64,000 nt of DNA from Thermothielavioides terrestris NRRL 8126 (lineage: Eukaryota > Ascomycota > Sordariomycetes > Sordariales > Chaetomiaceae): positions 496,001 through 560,000 of the forward strand of contig NC_016462.1 in the NCBI RefSeq assembly GCF_000226115.1, given 5' to 3'. The position numbers and the translations under genes are program-made. The notes under the pieces are model-generated. The model was not told where the DNA came from and did not search any database. It worked only from the letters and a program-made list of their open reading frames with translations. Of the stretch, positions 25,479 to 37,193 are shown piece after piece; the first letter of the stretch is position 1, and the number at the start of each line of letters is the position of its first letter.

Positions 25479-28400
25479 CACGCCCGTGTCGTCCCCGGGT
25501 CTCTTCAGTCCCTCTCACCATCGGCCCGCCATGTTGTTTCCCTTATCGCAACCCGGCTCCGAGACGACGATGGGCGGCGGCCCAAAGCCGTCCTATTTGC
25601 ATCCGTTGCAGAATCAATTGCAGGCCCACTTGCATGGCCACGACCACAAGGTTCGAGAGTAAGTAGCCTTTGTTTTGTTCCCGGGACACAGAAACAAAGA
25701 TGGCTGGGATGGGAGCAGGCGTCCTTCACTTGGGGCGCTGGGTTGAAGAGTTGGGAGCCACTAACACCTCCGACAGAACGCACAAGGCGAACGTCGAGCA
25801 TGACTACGCAACTGGCAGGAAGCATATCAACAACTACGAGATCATTGAGGAGCTCGGCCGTGGCGTCCACGGCAAAGTCAAGCTCGCCAGGAACGTTGAG
25901 ACTGGAGAGTTCGTTGCCATCAAGATCATCCCGAGATTCTCCAAAAGACGGCGGCTGGGCAAGGTCACCGCCATGTCCACCCAGGACAAGAGCAAGCGGG
26001 AAATCGCCATTCTGAAGAAGATCCGCCATCCGAACGTCGTTGCCCTGCTTGAGATCATCGATGACCCGGAGCTTAAGAAGATCTACATGGTCCTCGAACA
26101 TGTCGAGCTGGGCGAGGTCGTGTGGAGGAAGAAGGGCCTGCCCCATATCTGCGAATACGAGCGCCGCCGCGTCGAAAGAGAGATGCGCGGCCGCAAGCCC
26201 ACGCCCGAGGAGGAACGGTTCGAACGCCTCCTGCTGCAGCGTCAGGCCGCCAAGGATGCCGAGCGGGCTAGGTTGAGGGCGAAGGCCCAGCAGCCGTCGG
26301 CGGACTACTGGAGCCTCGAGTATGGCCCTGCCGATGACGAGGAGCTCGACGCGCACGTTGGCTCGCTCGGCAGGGACGATACGGGCCTGTCGGCGCTACG
26401 ACCTGCTCTGTCGAACTCGAACTCTCCGGCTGGCTCGAGAGCCACGTCGCGGGCTCCCTCCCGGACACAGTCGACCAAATCGCTTTCAAACCCTGCCGAG
26501 CAAGCTCTTCGCGAGTCGAACCTCGCTTCGGTCGCCCAGGACGGCGATCTGGAGACGCCCGCGCCCGGCGCCGTGCCGATCGAGGCCAACAAGTCGACCG
26601 CGCTTGACGGGACCATGTACGGCGCCTATGTCGACGATCCCTCCCTGCGCGGGAGGTCTCCCAGCATGGCCGAGTCGTTCATGTCGCACATGTCTGCCTT
26701 TGATTTCGACAAAGTCCACGACCCGTACGTGGATGATTTCTCGTACGTGCCCTGCTTTACCTTAGAGCAGGCCAAGAACACGTTTCGCGACACCGTCCTG
26801 GGCCTGGAGTACTTGCATTACGAAGGCGTGGTCCACCGGGACATCAAGCCGGCGAACCTGCTCTGGACTAAGGACAGGAGGACCAAGATTGCCGATTTCG
26901 GCGTGTCTTACTTCGGTCGTCCCGTCCGCGACGGCGAGCCCGATGACACCATCTCCGAGTCGGAGGCCCGAGACTTCGACAACGACCTCGAGCTTGCGAA
27001 GACGGTCGGCACCCCGGCTTTCTTCGCCCCCGAGCTATGTGCGACTGACCTACACGATGCGCCTCTCAGTACGCAGCCAAAGGTCACCGAGCAAATCGAT
27101 GTCTGGTCTCTGGGTGTCACGCTGTACTGTCTGATCTTCGCCCGTCTCCCTTTCCTGGCCGAGGACGAGTGGCAGATGTTCAAAAAGATTGCCAACGATG
27201 ACGTTTATATCCCGAGCCGACGGCTGCGGCCCGTCGATCCCTCGACGAAACCGAGCGAAAAGTCTCTGTACACACGGGTTAACAACCCGCCTTACCGTGA
27301 TGACGATGAGCTTGCGTACGAGGATATTGAGCCGGAGCTACAGGATCTGCTGAGGAAGATGCTCACAAAGAATCCGGACAAGAGAATCCGTCTGCGCGAC
27401 GTGAAGCGGCATCCTTGGGTCATCAAGGGCATGGAGAACACGGTCGCCTGGCTTGATGACACCGACCCTTCCAGGAGAACGTCTGGCCGGAAGATTCAGG
27501 TCGATGAGAAGGACCTGGCTCGTGCCGTTGTGCCCCTGAACCTCTTCGAGCGTGCGAGATCGGTAGTCAAAAAGGCGGTGGGCAAGGTGATGCACCCTCG
27601 CGGTGAGCGGACGGACAGCGTGTCGTCGAGGCGGCGGGCTACCAGCAGCGCCGCCAGCTCCGCAGGAGACAGTCCCATAACTGGGCTCATCACACCCCAT
27701 CTCCGAGATAGCCGGCGGAGGAGTCTTCGCCCGGATGATTACTCTCCCTCTCCGCAGCAAGCCACCGGCCACCCTTTGACGCACAGCGTTCTGGCTAGCC
27801 CTCAGGAAGGCTCCCTGGCGGGCGGCCTCGGCTCGTCCCCCCCACAACGCCAGTCGGCAACGAATAGCCCCGCGTCTCGCAAACCCCTCGAGTTGCTCAG
27901 CACCGCCGCCCCACGAGACGAGAATCGGATTCGGCATGAATTAACCTCCCCGCACAGGGCCCCGCCAAGGCACGGACACGCGCAGTCTGTCACAAACGCC
28001 TTCTTGAGCCTCACCCCGGCGCCAGCCGAAGCGCAAACGCTTTCGAGCACGCCGCTGTCGGGTGGCCCTCTGATCGATCCAAGCAATGCGCTGAGGAAGG
28101 CCCGGGACACGAAATCGAACGCAGACGAGATCAACCGTGCGCGATCGGTGGATCGCGGCTTGTTCGGCAGTCATGACAAACGTGCCGAGGCCAGGGTTTC
28201 GCTGAGCACGGCGGTCGCTCCGGGCAACGTACACTTCACGCCGCCGCCCCGACCTACCCGCTCGATCGAACTCCTCAAGGGGCGCGAGCATGCTGTGCCT
28301 TCTTCGGTCCCTCCGACGCCCAGCCCTTCGTGGGGTCACCAGCACGTTTCATTCGAATCCGACTCCAACTCGCAGCATACGCGCCACACTCCCCTAGAGC

Positions 28401-29248
28401 AGGTCGCAGACAAGCCATTGCCAGCGCATGGAGCCGGAACAGGAGGGGAACAACCCAGCGCGCAGAAGCCGTCCACTCCGGAACCGGCCGAGGCGGCCCG
28501 TACGCCATCTCCGCCGCCGCCCGAGGACGACGCTGTCCCTCGGATGCCGCTGTCGAGGGGGGAGACCTTTGCGACAGGCAAGTCGTCGAGCTCGACATCG
28601 ATGGGCGCACTCACGACGCCGTTGACGAGCCCCAGCGAGTCGGCGAGCCCGATTTGCGAGCCCAGCAGCCAAATGACCAAGGAAGTTTCCGAGCGGATGC
28701 TCGCTTTCCAGTCCGACCCTTCGCTTCCGGCGCTGCTCAGCAGCACGAGCTCGGTGTCTGCGGACCCGGAGGGCGAGTTTCTCGGCAACCCGGGGGTGGT
28801 GAGCGGGGCGTCGGTCATCGACACAACCGACTCGCTCACGCCGCCGGCGTTGGCGAAGGAGCCCGGCTCGGGATTCCCGCTGGACGCGCACGACGTTCCG
28901 GAAGGAGCGGTGCCTGTGAAGCTGGACCACGCTGCTGCCGCGCCCCGTCCAGCGGGTGGCCCGCCGGCCACCAACCGGAGGGGTTCGCGCAACCACGCTG
29001 ATGACGACGAAGACAACGGGTCCAGCGACAGCGATGAGGGACTGACCATGGCGAAGCGGAAGAGGCCCATCGTGCCGCCCCAAGCTTCGAGCCCGGAGCC
29101 GCGAGACGCGCATGCGCAGCCGCAGTCGCAGTCGCAGTCGCAGTGGCAGTCCACCGGTCGGCTGATGGGCAATGCGAGGAGGCGAGACACGAACATAAGC
29201 GTGGGCAGCACCGAGACGGCCAAGAAGCTCGTTGTGGATAGCGACTGA
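25366..29248 (+). CDS. CaMKK/SNF1-activating-type serine/threonine protein kinase
   Basis: Exons are 25366-25658 and 25777-29248, with a 118-nt intron and CTAAC branch site; the product is about 1254 aa. The first exon encodes a Pro/His-rich N-terminus. The kinase domain starts at about residue 118. It has GRGVHGKV (glycine loop, from G125), the VAIK lysine, HRDIKPANLL (D453), DFG (D471) and a PAFFAPEL activation-segment end, and closes at HPWVIKGMENT near 647. A roughly 220-residue Ser-rich insert separates the N-lobe hinge (MVLEHVELGEV) from the C-lobe, as in fungal CaMKK relatives (yeast Sak1/Tos3/Elm1, fission yeast Ssp1). A basic amphipathic stretch (ERARSVVKKAVGKVM) after the domain could bind calmodulin. 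The long tail is disordered. The expected role is activation of AMPK/Snf1 or CaMK in stress and carbon signalling. Confidence 0.9.
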
Positions 29249-30161
29249 GCCGGTTTGTCTGTGCCGGGCCCGCCGGCCCCCCGCGTCACGAGTACAGCGC
29301 CTCTCGGTCCATACGAAACGTTGTCTGAGTTTCGACAACACCCGCTAGCTTCCGCTTATATGGCTAGGGTGCACCTCCACAAGCACATACGCGACGAATA
29401 CTCCCTCCTCTACTGTTGCGTTCGAATATGTTCGCATTCTTCCCCTCGCGGGAGGCATGTTTCCATTTCCCGTTCTCTCCGGCTGGCTGGCTGGGTTATG
29501 CTCAGGTTTCATCGCTACTATATTTCCTATGCTCACTGGTTTTTACCGCCGCCTATAGACAGACTGCTGGCATTTCTTCGGAGTTTTTTCTGGGAGGCTA
29601 CCGCTTGCCAAGGGTCTTCTTGCTCTGCTCGGTCGGTCCGGTCCCTCTTATTTTCTCTTCACTCCTGTGCATGGGTTGGGTTAGGACGGAACGGGACGGT
29701 GCTGGGCTTTAGGTCAGGTGGGATTAGGCTAGGATTAGGCAGGGGACGGGGTGGGAGTTGGGAAGGGATGTACGTTTCATACGATATGAGAGGGATGTTT
29801 TTGTCTTTATTTTTTCTTTCTTTTGTTTTTCCTTGGGCGGGGGCATGATTGTGATGGGAGGACTGTGATGTTATGCCAATGCGATGATTTTGATGAAGTG
29901 CGACGTTGGTGAGAGAGGTGGGGGAAGGGAAAGGGGGTGGTGGTATACATGGATAGCTGCTTGCACTGGTGGACTGGCTTTGCCTCCACCTATTTTACCA
30001 ATTGACCTACACCCCCACCCCCTTACACAATCTATTTTGCTTCGAGTTTGTGAAATGTGGCTATGGAGAGGTGGGAAACTACGAAGCCGGTTGAGGGTGG
30101 ATGTCTGGTTCTTAACGGACATTGTTGAGGATGTGCACTCTTCGTCTCCCGTCTCCCGTCA

Positions 30162-30560
30162 TGGCGCCCAACGACCTCGACAACATCAAGGGTGTTTCCG
30201 CTTTCAAGAAGACTACTACTTCGAGGAGATCAAGGGTGTTTCCGCTTTCAAGAAGAAGCACCCAAAGAACTCGAAAACCCTCAACGAGCTCGAGACCCCG
30301 CCGCGGCGGCCAGCAACTGGTCGACCGCCGAACTCATCAACGCCGCACATCGGGTGGTGGTCCGAGAGAACAAAAATAAACAAAGCCGCCTCTTGCCTGC
30401 CCTCACGCCGTACCTTGATACCTGGACGACGCGGCTCGCGAGTATTCTCCCCTCCGTCAACGCCGTGGAGGGACCTGGAGGACCCGTCGCTTACCGCAAC
30501 GGAGGTCGCCCATCTCCGTGGCGAAAGGGCCTCGGTCCTTTCCATGGAGCCGCCCTTTAA
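30162..30560 (+). pseudogene. Possible broken or lineage-specific small gene with internal 27-bp duplication
   Basis: An ATG at 30162 starts MAPNDLDNIKGVSAFKK. The 27-bp block encoding IKGVSAFKK is present twice (30185-30211 and 30229-30255), 44 bp apart, so the second copy is in another frame. In a third frame the downstream segment (about 30305-30480) reads SNWSTAELINAAHRVVVREN and a further LLPALTPYLDTWTTRL, which looks protein-like. No single frame joins these parts and no convincing introns reconcile them. I do not recognise the family. It may be a frameshifted remnant or chance. Confidence 0.25.
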
Positions 30561-30722
30561 GGCCCTCGCCGAGGAACCCCCGCGGCGGCGGCGTCGTGGT
30601 CAGCCGCGCCGGGGCGACGAGGTCGTGGACCTGGCGGCTACAATGATGATTTGACGTGTGCTGCTTACGATGATGATGATTTGATATGTGCCGTTGGAGT
30701 TGGTTTCTATGTACTCCGGCCT

Positions 30723-30740
30723 GGGGGGGGGGGGGGGGGG
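30723..30740. repeat. 18-G homopolymer
   Basis: An uninterrupted run of 18 G on the plus strand. Run length may be affected by sequencing or assembly. Confidence 0.9.
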
Positions 30741-31248
30741 TTGCTGCATGATGTAAGTGAGGTCCTTCTGTCCGATGTAGGTGCGTTACAGTGCTAGGTA
30801 CTGTACTGCAGATGGCGCTCCATCTGTCATCACTACTGGCCCGGTCTCTGTTGGGTGGCATGTGAACATGGAAAAATGATTGCTGTTCCCTGCCATGCGG
30901 GAGGCAGGACCAGCGAGATCGTGCGCACAGTCTCTGAGGAAGGGAAAGAGATGGCGGCTGCTGTGGAAATAGACATTTGTCCCAACATTCTTGCACTGTA
31001 GCGTAATTACGAGCCACTGTGTGATCGAAGTGACTGAGATTCACCCCCGCTAACTGTCGAACAGGGGCCCCTGACTGGTCGACGCTCGTTGCCTGCCGGG
31101 ATTCAGCGACCCCTGCTTCACAGGGGGAACGTTATCGCTATCTCCTGCGTACCTCAGTGAACCATTGATGTCAATATCTGGCAGCTCCGACCACGTTTGC
31201 CCTTTGCCGGTCTGCAAAGCACGGCACGGCACGCCACGCCACGCCACC

Positions 31249-32788
31249 ATGGCCGGCGACAAAAAACAGAGCAAGACAATCGTCTTCCTGCACCCGGACC
31301 TGGGCATCGGCGGGGCGGAGCGACTGGTCGTGGACGCAGCCGTCGGGCTGCAGAAGCGCGGCCACCGGGTTGTCATCTTCACGAGCCACTGTGATCCAGC
31401 CCACTGCTTCGACGAGGCCCGCGATGGTCTGTCTGCTCTTCGTTTACCCTCTGCTTTCTTTGGGAAATGATGACGGCCGCTGACTTGACTCCCGGTTTCC
31501 CCCAGGCACCCTCGACGTGCGCGTGCGCGGCAACACCATCGTCCCGCCGACGGTGCTCGGCCGCTTCGCTATCGTTTGCGCCATCCTGCGCCAGCTGCAC
31601 CTGATCCTGCACATCGCCCTCTTCACCTCGGAGCTGCGCGCCCTCGCCCCGGACTCCTTCTTCGTTGACCAGCTCAGCGCCGGCTTGCCCGTCCTCCGCT
31701 TGCTCGCGCCCGCCACGCCCGTCTTCTTCTACTGCCACTTCCCCGATCTGCTGCTCGCCCAGGGCCGCGCCCGTCTCTGGAAGCGCCTCTACCGCGTGCC
31801 CTTCGACGCCCTCGAGCAGTGGAGCATGACCTTCGCCGACGCCATCGCCGTCAACTCGGCCTTCACCAAGTCCATCGTCGCCCAGACGTGGCCGCGCCTC
31901 GCCCGCTCCCACAGCCTGCACGTCGTACACCCCTGCATCAACACCTCGTCCCCTCCTTCTTCCCCCTCTTCCTCTTCCGCCACCGCGAACTCTCCCGAGC
32001 TGGCCATTGAGCCCCTCCCCTGGACCGCCCGCAACAGCATCATCCTCTCGATCAACCGGTTCGAGCGCAAGAAGGACGTCGGGCTCGCCCTGCGCGCCTT
32101 CGCGCGCCTGCCGCCCGCCCGCCGCGCCCGCGCCAAGCTGCTCCTCGCTGGCGGCTACGACCCGCGCGTGGCCGAGAACGTGGCCTACCACAGCGAGCTG
32201 GCCGCCCTGGCCGCCGAGCTGGGGCTGCGCGCCGCCACGGCCAAGACGCTCGTCTCGGCCCTGACCGTGCCCGACGACGTGCACGTGCTGTTCCTGCTGT
32301 CCGTGCCGCACCTGCTCAAGGAGATGCTGCTGCGCTCCGCCCGCCTGCTCGTCTACACGCCCTCCAACGAGCACTTCGGCATCGTGCCCCTCGAGGCCAT
32401 GCTGCGCGGCGTGCCCGTGCTGGCTGCCGACAGCGGCGGGCCCAGGGAGACCGTCGTCGAGGGCGTGACCGGCTGGCTGAGGGATCCGGCCGACGTCGCT
32501 GCGTGGAGCGACGTCATGGATCGCGTGCTGAACGACATGGGGGAGGACGAGTTGCGGGCGATGGGCAGGGCCGGGGTGGAGAGGGTGAGGAGCCGGTTTG
32601 CCGAGGCGCAGATGGCCGAGCAGTTGGACGGGATCCTGGACGGCATGGTCGGCGCGAAGAGGAAGGGGTGGCTGCCAGGGCTGGCGGTGCTGCTTGCGGG
32701 GTTGGTGGCGGTGGTAGCGGTTGTGATCTCGGCCGTGGTGGTTGGGGCTGCCGGGAGGTCGAGCGTCTTGACGCGCACAAGTAGATAG
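31249..32788 (+). CDS. ALG2: ALG2 alpha-1,3/1,6-mannosyltransferase
   Basis: Exons are 31249-31426 and 31506-32788; the product is 486 aa. The enzyme adds the second and third mannoses (alpha-1,3 and alpha-1,6) to Man1GlcNAc2-PP-dolichol on the cytosolic face of the ER during N-glycan precursor assembly. The N-terminus shows the GT4 signature [19 protein letters not shown]. The catalytic EX7E motif is E348-HFGIVPL-E356 within [19 protein letters not shown], followed by [16 protein letters not shown]. Near the C-terminus is a hydrophobic segment ([21 protein letters not shown]) for membrane attachment. The length is close to yeast Alg2. The donor of the single intron is GTCTGT, weaker than usual, but the phase and the restored EARDG-TLDV reading support it. 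Confidence 0.95.
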
Positions 32789-34491
32789 CCAAAATACCAA
32801 GTGAGGTGATGTTGATGTGAGCGGGAAGTCCTCAGTGCGTCGCTTATCCATTTGCCATGCTTGCGCCGCTGACCTCCCCTGGCGGCTGTAAACGTTTAAA
32901 CCCACAGAGCGGACTGTGAGAGGCATAGTCAGCAATCACCTTACTCGAATCACAGCAGCCCAGGACAGGTGCTTGGAGATCAATCTGTTCATTGACGACG
33001 TCATGCCATGCCGGCTCCCCCAAGCGAGTGGCAATTAAATATGTACTTTACAAGGCGCAAAAAGAAAAGGAAAGACGAGAAAACGAAGAAAAACCTCCAA
33101 CCGCGCATCGAGAAAAGGCGCAGAAATGCCCACCAGAGATCCGCCAAGGGCGCAACTGTCCGACTGCCGCTTGATTCAAGTCTCCATCGAAGAAACCCGT
33201 CCCCAAGCGGTCCCCAAACCGAACCAGGTCCCAACCAAGGAGACCAAGGAGACCAAGGAGACTAAGGAGACAAAAGAGACCATATCAGAATCTCAGCCAG
33301 ACGAGCGGCGGCTCCAGCAAGTCCCTGATAAAATTGGTTGTAGTGGTCGGGCCCAGTTCCCAACCAAGGCCGATGAGCCATCCATCCATCCGGCCAAGTC
33401 CCAAGTCCAAGCCCGAGTCCGGGTTGCGATCCCAAGCCGAAGAAGGCCCCCCGTTTAAGCCGAAGGAGAAAAAAGCTGCTGAACCCCCAAACCAAGCTAG
33501 CCGCAGTCGTTGAAATGCAGCCAACTCCAGACTAGATGAGGTGATGAGTTCCCCAGATAGAGAGGACCTGGGATGATTACGATTATGTGCTGGGGGAAGA
33601 CAAGGCGAGCAGGCGACGAACGAACTGACTTGGACTGCCTGTCGAACATGGGATGGTGTTGATGGTGTGGTGTGATGTGGTCCTGTCTCCTGTCGACCTC
33701 AAGTATGTACCATCCACCCAGAACCCATCCGTCCAAATTCTGCCTTTTCCCGTGTTCTGATTTCGCGGTGGCCGCTGGTCTCAAAGAGTCGTTGACCGTG
33801 CGGGAGTGGAAATGTGGTGGTTTCTCCCGGCAAGTCCTGTTGGCTGTCTGTCTCCGCTGTCGAGAAGGAGAGGGCAAGCAGTGTGGGAAGGGAGAATGGT
33901 GCTGCTTGGGGGTTTTGTCTTAGGCCGTGTGGAAGGCCAGCCATTACCGCGGTTTCAAGCCTTGAGGACCGCGTTCAAGACTTGAACCTCGTTTCTCTCT
34001 CTTTCTTTTTTCCTTCCTTTTTTTGCTTTCAAGTTTTTTTGTTTCCATTTGTCTTGTTTTCAATTTTTTTTCTTCTTTTTTGTGTTTCCAGTAGTTAACC
34101 CAGCAAGCTCAGCCAACGTGACACGGCTTGACCGACTGTGCAGTGCCGAATGGGACGGCCTGGACGAACGTTCGAGAAGTTCGAAATGTCGTGGAAGCCT
34201 GAGTCACGGCTCGCTGTGATCAAAGCGGACTGGAGTCGTGCCGTGAGAATGACGAATCTTCAAACTCCAGTTGCAAGAGATGATCCATCGGTCCGAAAGT
34301 TGGCGGGAAAGGGCCATTAGATAGGACGATGGAATGAATGCCGGGATGGGACCAAATGGTCAATGAGAAAGAGCAGCGGCGGGCTGAAAGCACCCAGCCA
34401 GAAGGAAAACGAAAAAGAAAAAAAAGGGCCAGAAGGCAAAAGGAAGATGCCGAAAGAGAGTAAAGCCCGATGCCGGCCGGCGCTAACTAAA
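32789..34491. other. Convergent 3' intergenic region
   Basis: This lies between the 3' ends of ALG2 (+) and the coiled-coil gene (-). It holds a 9-bp minisatellite (33234-33278) and a T-rich/pyrimidine tract (about 33995-34088). I see no gene with coding character. Confidence 0.5.
33234..33278. repeat. ACCAAGGAG minisatellite (5 units of 9 bp)
   Basis: There are three perfect and two degenerate tandem ACCAAGGAG units. They would encode a (TKE)n peptide in one open frame, but the flanking frame has no coding character. Confidence 0.85.
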
Positions 34492-37193
34492 CTAGCGCAT
34501 GAGGAGCACGCCTGCCTTGAGGATGTTCTTGATGGTGATGGTCATGCCCTGGTCGTTGCGCAGGGTGACGGCCGGGGTGGCGCACAGCTTGACGCGCCAG
34601 CGCTCGTGCTGCAGCAGGAGGCGGTCGACGGGGCAGTCGACGGGCTCCTGCGTGTCGGCGGTGAAGAGCACGCCCACGTCGGTCCACGTCCACTGGAAGG
34701 TCAGGCGCGAGCGGAACAGCTTGGCCGACAGCTCCCAGGCCGTGGTGGTGATGGTGTACAGGTCGAAGAAGGCCTCGTTGGTGATGTTGTGGTTCTTGCC
34801 GGTGCGCCGCGGCAGGAAGGGCGCCATCATGCTCTTGAGCTGCTGGTGGTGCTGCGTTACCTTGTAGTTCTTGAACGCCGCCGCGTTGCTGCCCTCGCTC
34901 ATCTCGGCCACCAGGCGCGCGCGCCGGTCGAGGATCGCCTGGCGCTCGTGGGACTTGGTCGGCTTGACGGCCGCGAGGTCCTTCTCGAGCCGCTCCATCT
35001 CGTCGTCAATGTCGTCCGAGTAGTCCTTCCAGCCCTCGTAGGTGAAGATGCTGAGGACGATGTGCTGCAGGAGGAGCCGCTGCAGCAGGTACGTGCGCGA
35101 CTCCGGGTCCTGGAGCAGCCGCAGCGCGTGGTCGCCGGGCGTCTGGTCCTGGTTCGTCTGGCAGATGCCGCAGATGTAGTCCCAGAGGCCGCCGTCGGCT
35201 TCGGACATGATGTGCGCCTTCCAGTCGGGCGCCATCTGCGGCAGGTCGTAGAAGTAGGACGAGCAGAAGCCGTAGACGAGCGCGAAGAAGCCCTCAAACT
35301 CTTCGGCCCACGCGATGCTCTCGGTGTCCTTGGGGTCGGCCCGCACGAGCGAGACGGGGACGGTGCGCTTGCGTTCCTTGGGGCTGCCCGTCTCCTCTGT
35401 GGCGGGAACCCGGGCCCCCCGATGAAGGCCCGACGGAGGACGAGACAAAGGAGCAGCACCGCCGGCAGGACCCATGCTCGAGAGGTCACTGCCGGTGATT
35501 GGCGTCGCCGTCGACGGCCGGCGCCAAGGCTGGGACGGGCCGTGGAAGGCCGCCGCCGATGCAGACCTGGAGGACGGGATCCCTTGGAACGGCTGGGCGA
35601 CGCCGAAGTGGAAGTTGCCGCCGTGAAGGCTGCCGCGGGAGCCCTGGTGAGCAATGCTGCCCGAGCGGTCACTGCTGCCGCCGGAGCGAAAGCCGCTGGA
35701 AAACGTGCCCGCACTGCCAGGGCGCGATCCCATCATGCTCGGCATGTAGCCCTGGCCCGGAGGCGCGGCGAGGGTCTGGCCGCTGAGCGGCGTGGCAGAG
35801 CGCGTGAGGCTGGAGAGAGCGGCGGCTCGCTCGTCGGGGTCGTCGTGTAGTGTCAGCCACAGATTGCGCTTGTTGTTCACCTGCTGCTGGAGGATCTGTC
35901 ACCACGAAAGAACCGTTTAACATATCACCCCATCATGCCAGCCTATGGTGGGAAAAGCACTTACCGTTCTGGCGGATTCGCTCTGGCGGAGCTGCTCCGT
36001 GAGGTGCTGCGTGAACTTGTGAGCTGCCAGTTCGTCTCGCAAAGCGCGTGCGTGCTGACATACCTTGATGCGCCTGATGTCTTCCTCGTTCCGTGCCGCC
36101 ATGGTTGTAGCCGCGTGTTTACACTCCGCGTGGCGCTGCTTCCACGCCTCTACCTCGCGCCGCAGGTCTTGAATGGTGGCCTCGAGCTCGCGGACGCGGT
36201 CCAGGTCGGCCAGCGCGTTCTTGAGCTCGGCCGCCAGCGTGTCGACTGCCTGGTCCATCTTGACGGTGTTGCCGACGAGTTCCTGGAGATCGTAGTCGAA
36301 AGAGGCGAGGAAGTCGGTCGGCACCGCCGGCTGGCGGTACATGCCCTGGCGAAGCCCCCAGATGCGCGCCTGCAGCTTGCACGTCTGGTCTCGGTGATTC
36401 TGTTCCGGAAACATTCAGCGACACACCCAACACACACACGCGCGCACGCAGACACACACACAGAACCGCAGTCTGAAATCTCCTGAATGCGGGGATGAAA
36501 GGAGAAAGGGAAAGGAAGACAACGGATGGTTTGTTTACTCACCTTTTGGGCCGGAAGAAGGCCTTCATCCGCCGCTTTGAGGCTCATGGCTCTCATTGCG
36601 TTGGCGACGGAATCCATCGTCGATCCAGCCATGGCAATGCGACTCTCGATCTGAGAGGGAAGACCGCCCGCAGCAGCAGAGGAAGGGAGAGGAGCGGCAG
36701 CCCCGGTGAGAGTGGGCTGGCCCGACTGACGCTGCGACGGCGCAACTCTGGGGCCTGGGTAGGCGGAACGAGAGAGACCGGGAGCGACAGAGAAAGCAGG
36801 AGCAAGCGGCGCAACCGAGGTGGCTGCCGAGGTAGGCCCCGATGGCTGCCGAATCGGCGCAGTCGTTGGCTGAGTGGTCGACCTGGAGGCCGACCGAGGA
36901 GGCATCGAGACCTTGGCGGTTTCAATCGCCCGGTCCGACGGAACTCGCGGGTTTTGATTTCCCGCCGAGTGACGATAATGATGATGGCCTGCAGAATCGG
37001 CAGGCTCACCAGTGCCGACCGAAGTCGGCATCTTCTTGTTGTTTTTTTCGCGGGCAGAATCGCCATCTTCCGCCGCGAACGAGGCCAGCCGACCAGGAGA
37101 CCAGCCGTAGAGAGGCGCGCCGCCCCCAGCTTCATCGGCATTGCCGTCGAAGCTGCCGGCAGGGCTGCCGCGGCCCGCGTGTGTTCCAGCCAT
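34492..37193 (-). CDS. Conserved-type coiled-coil hypothetical protein (828 aa)
   Basis: Minus-strand exons are 37193-36543, 36399-35965 and 35892-34492, all phase 0. I do not recognise the family. The N-terminal third is a disordered Ser/Pro/Gly-rich region. The middle (about residues 255-380) is a predicted coiled coil (VDTLAAELKNALADLDRV, LEATIQDLRREVEAWK). A second Ser/Gly-rich linker contains short SRPGSAG-type strings. The C-terminal roughly 300 residues are ordered, with EEFEGFFALVYGFCSSYF, a GLWDYICGICQTNQD segment and LLLQHIVLSIFTYEGW. The architecture suggests a scaffold or adaptor; no catalytic motif is visible. Intron 1 contains a (CA)n-rich tract at about 36420-36465. The start is the first in-frame ATG of the long open frame. 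Exon structure is confident, function is not. Confidence 0.75.

Larger units (their letters stand above)
29249..31248. other. Intergenic region downstream of the kinase, upstream of ALG2
   Basis: It contains the kinase 3' region, one weak coding candidate (30162-30560, listed separately) and an 18-G homopolymer at 30723-30740. No secure gene is seen. Confidence 0.45.

Noticed and set aside
31379..32935. 518-codon open frame antisense to ALG2
   Set aside because: An artefact of the GC-rich third positions of ALG2; Gly/Arg/Val/Glu-rich product with no motif.
34363..35850. 495-codon plus-strand frame over the coiled-coil gene
   Set aside because: The minus-strand three-exon gene has coherent splice signals and protein-like motifs; the plus frame has neither.
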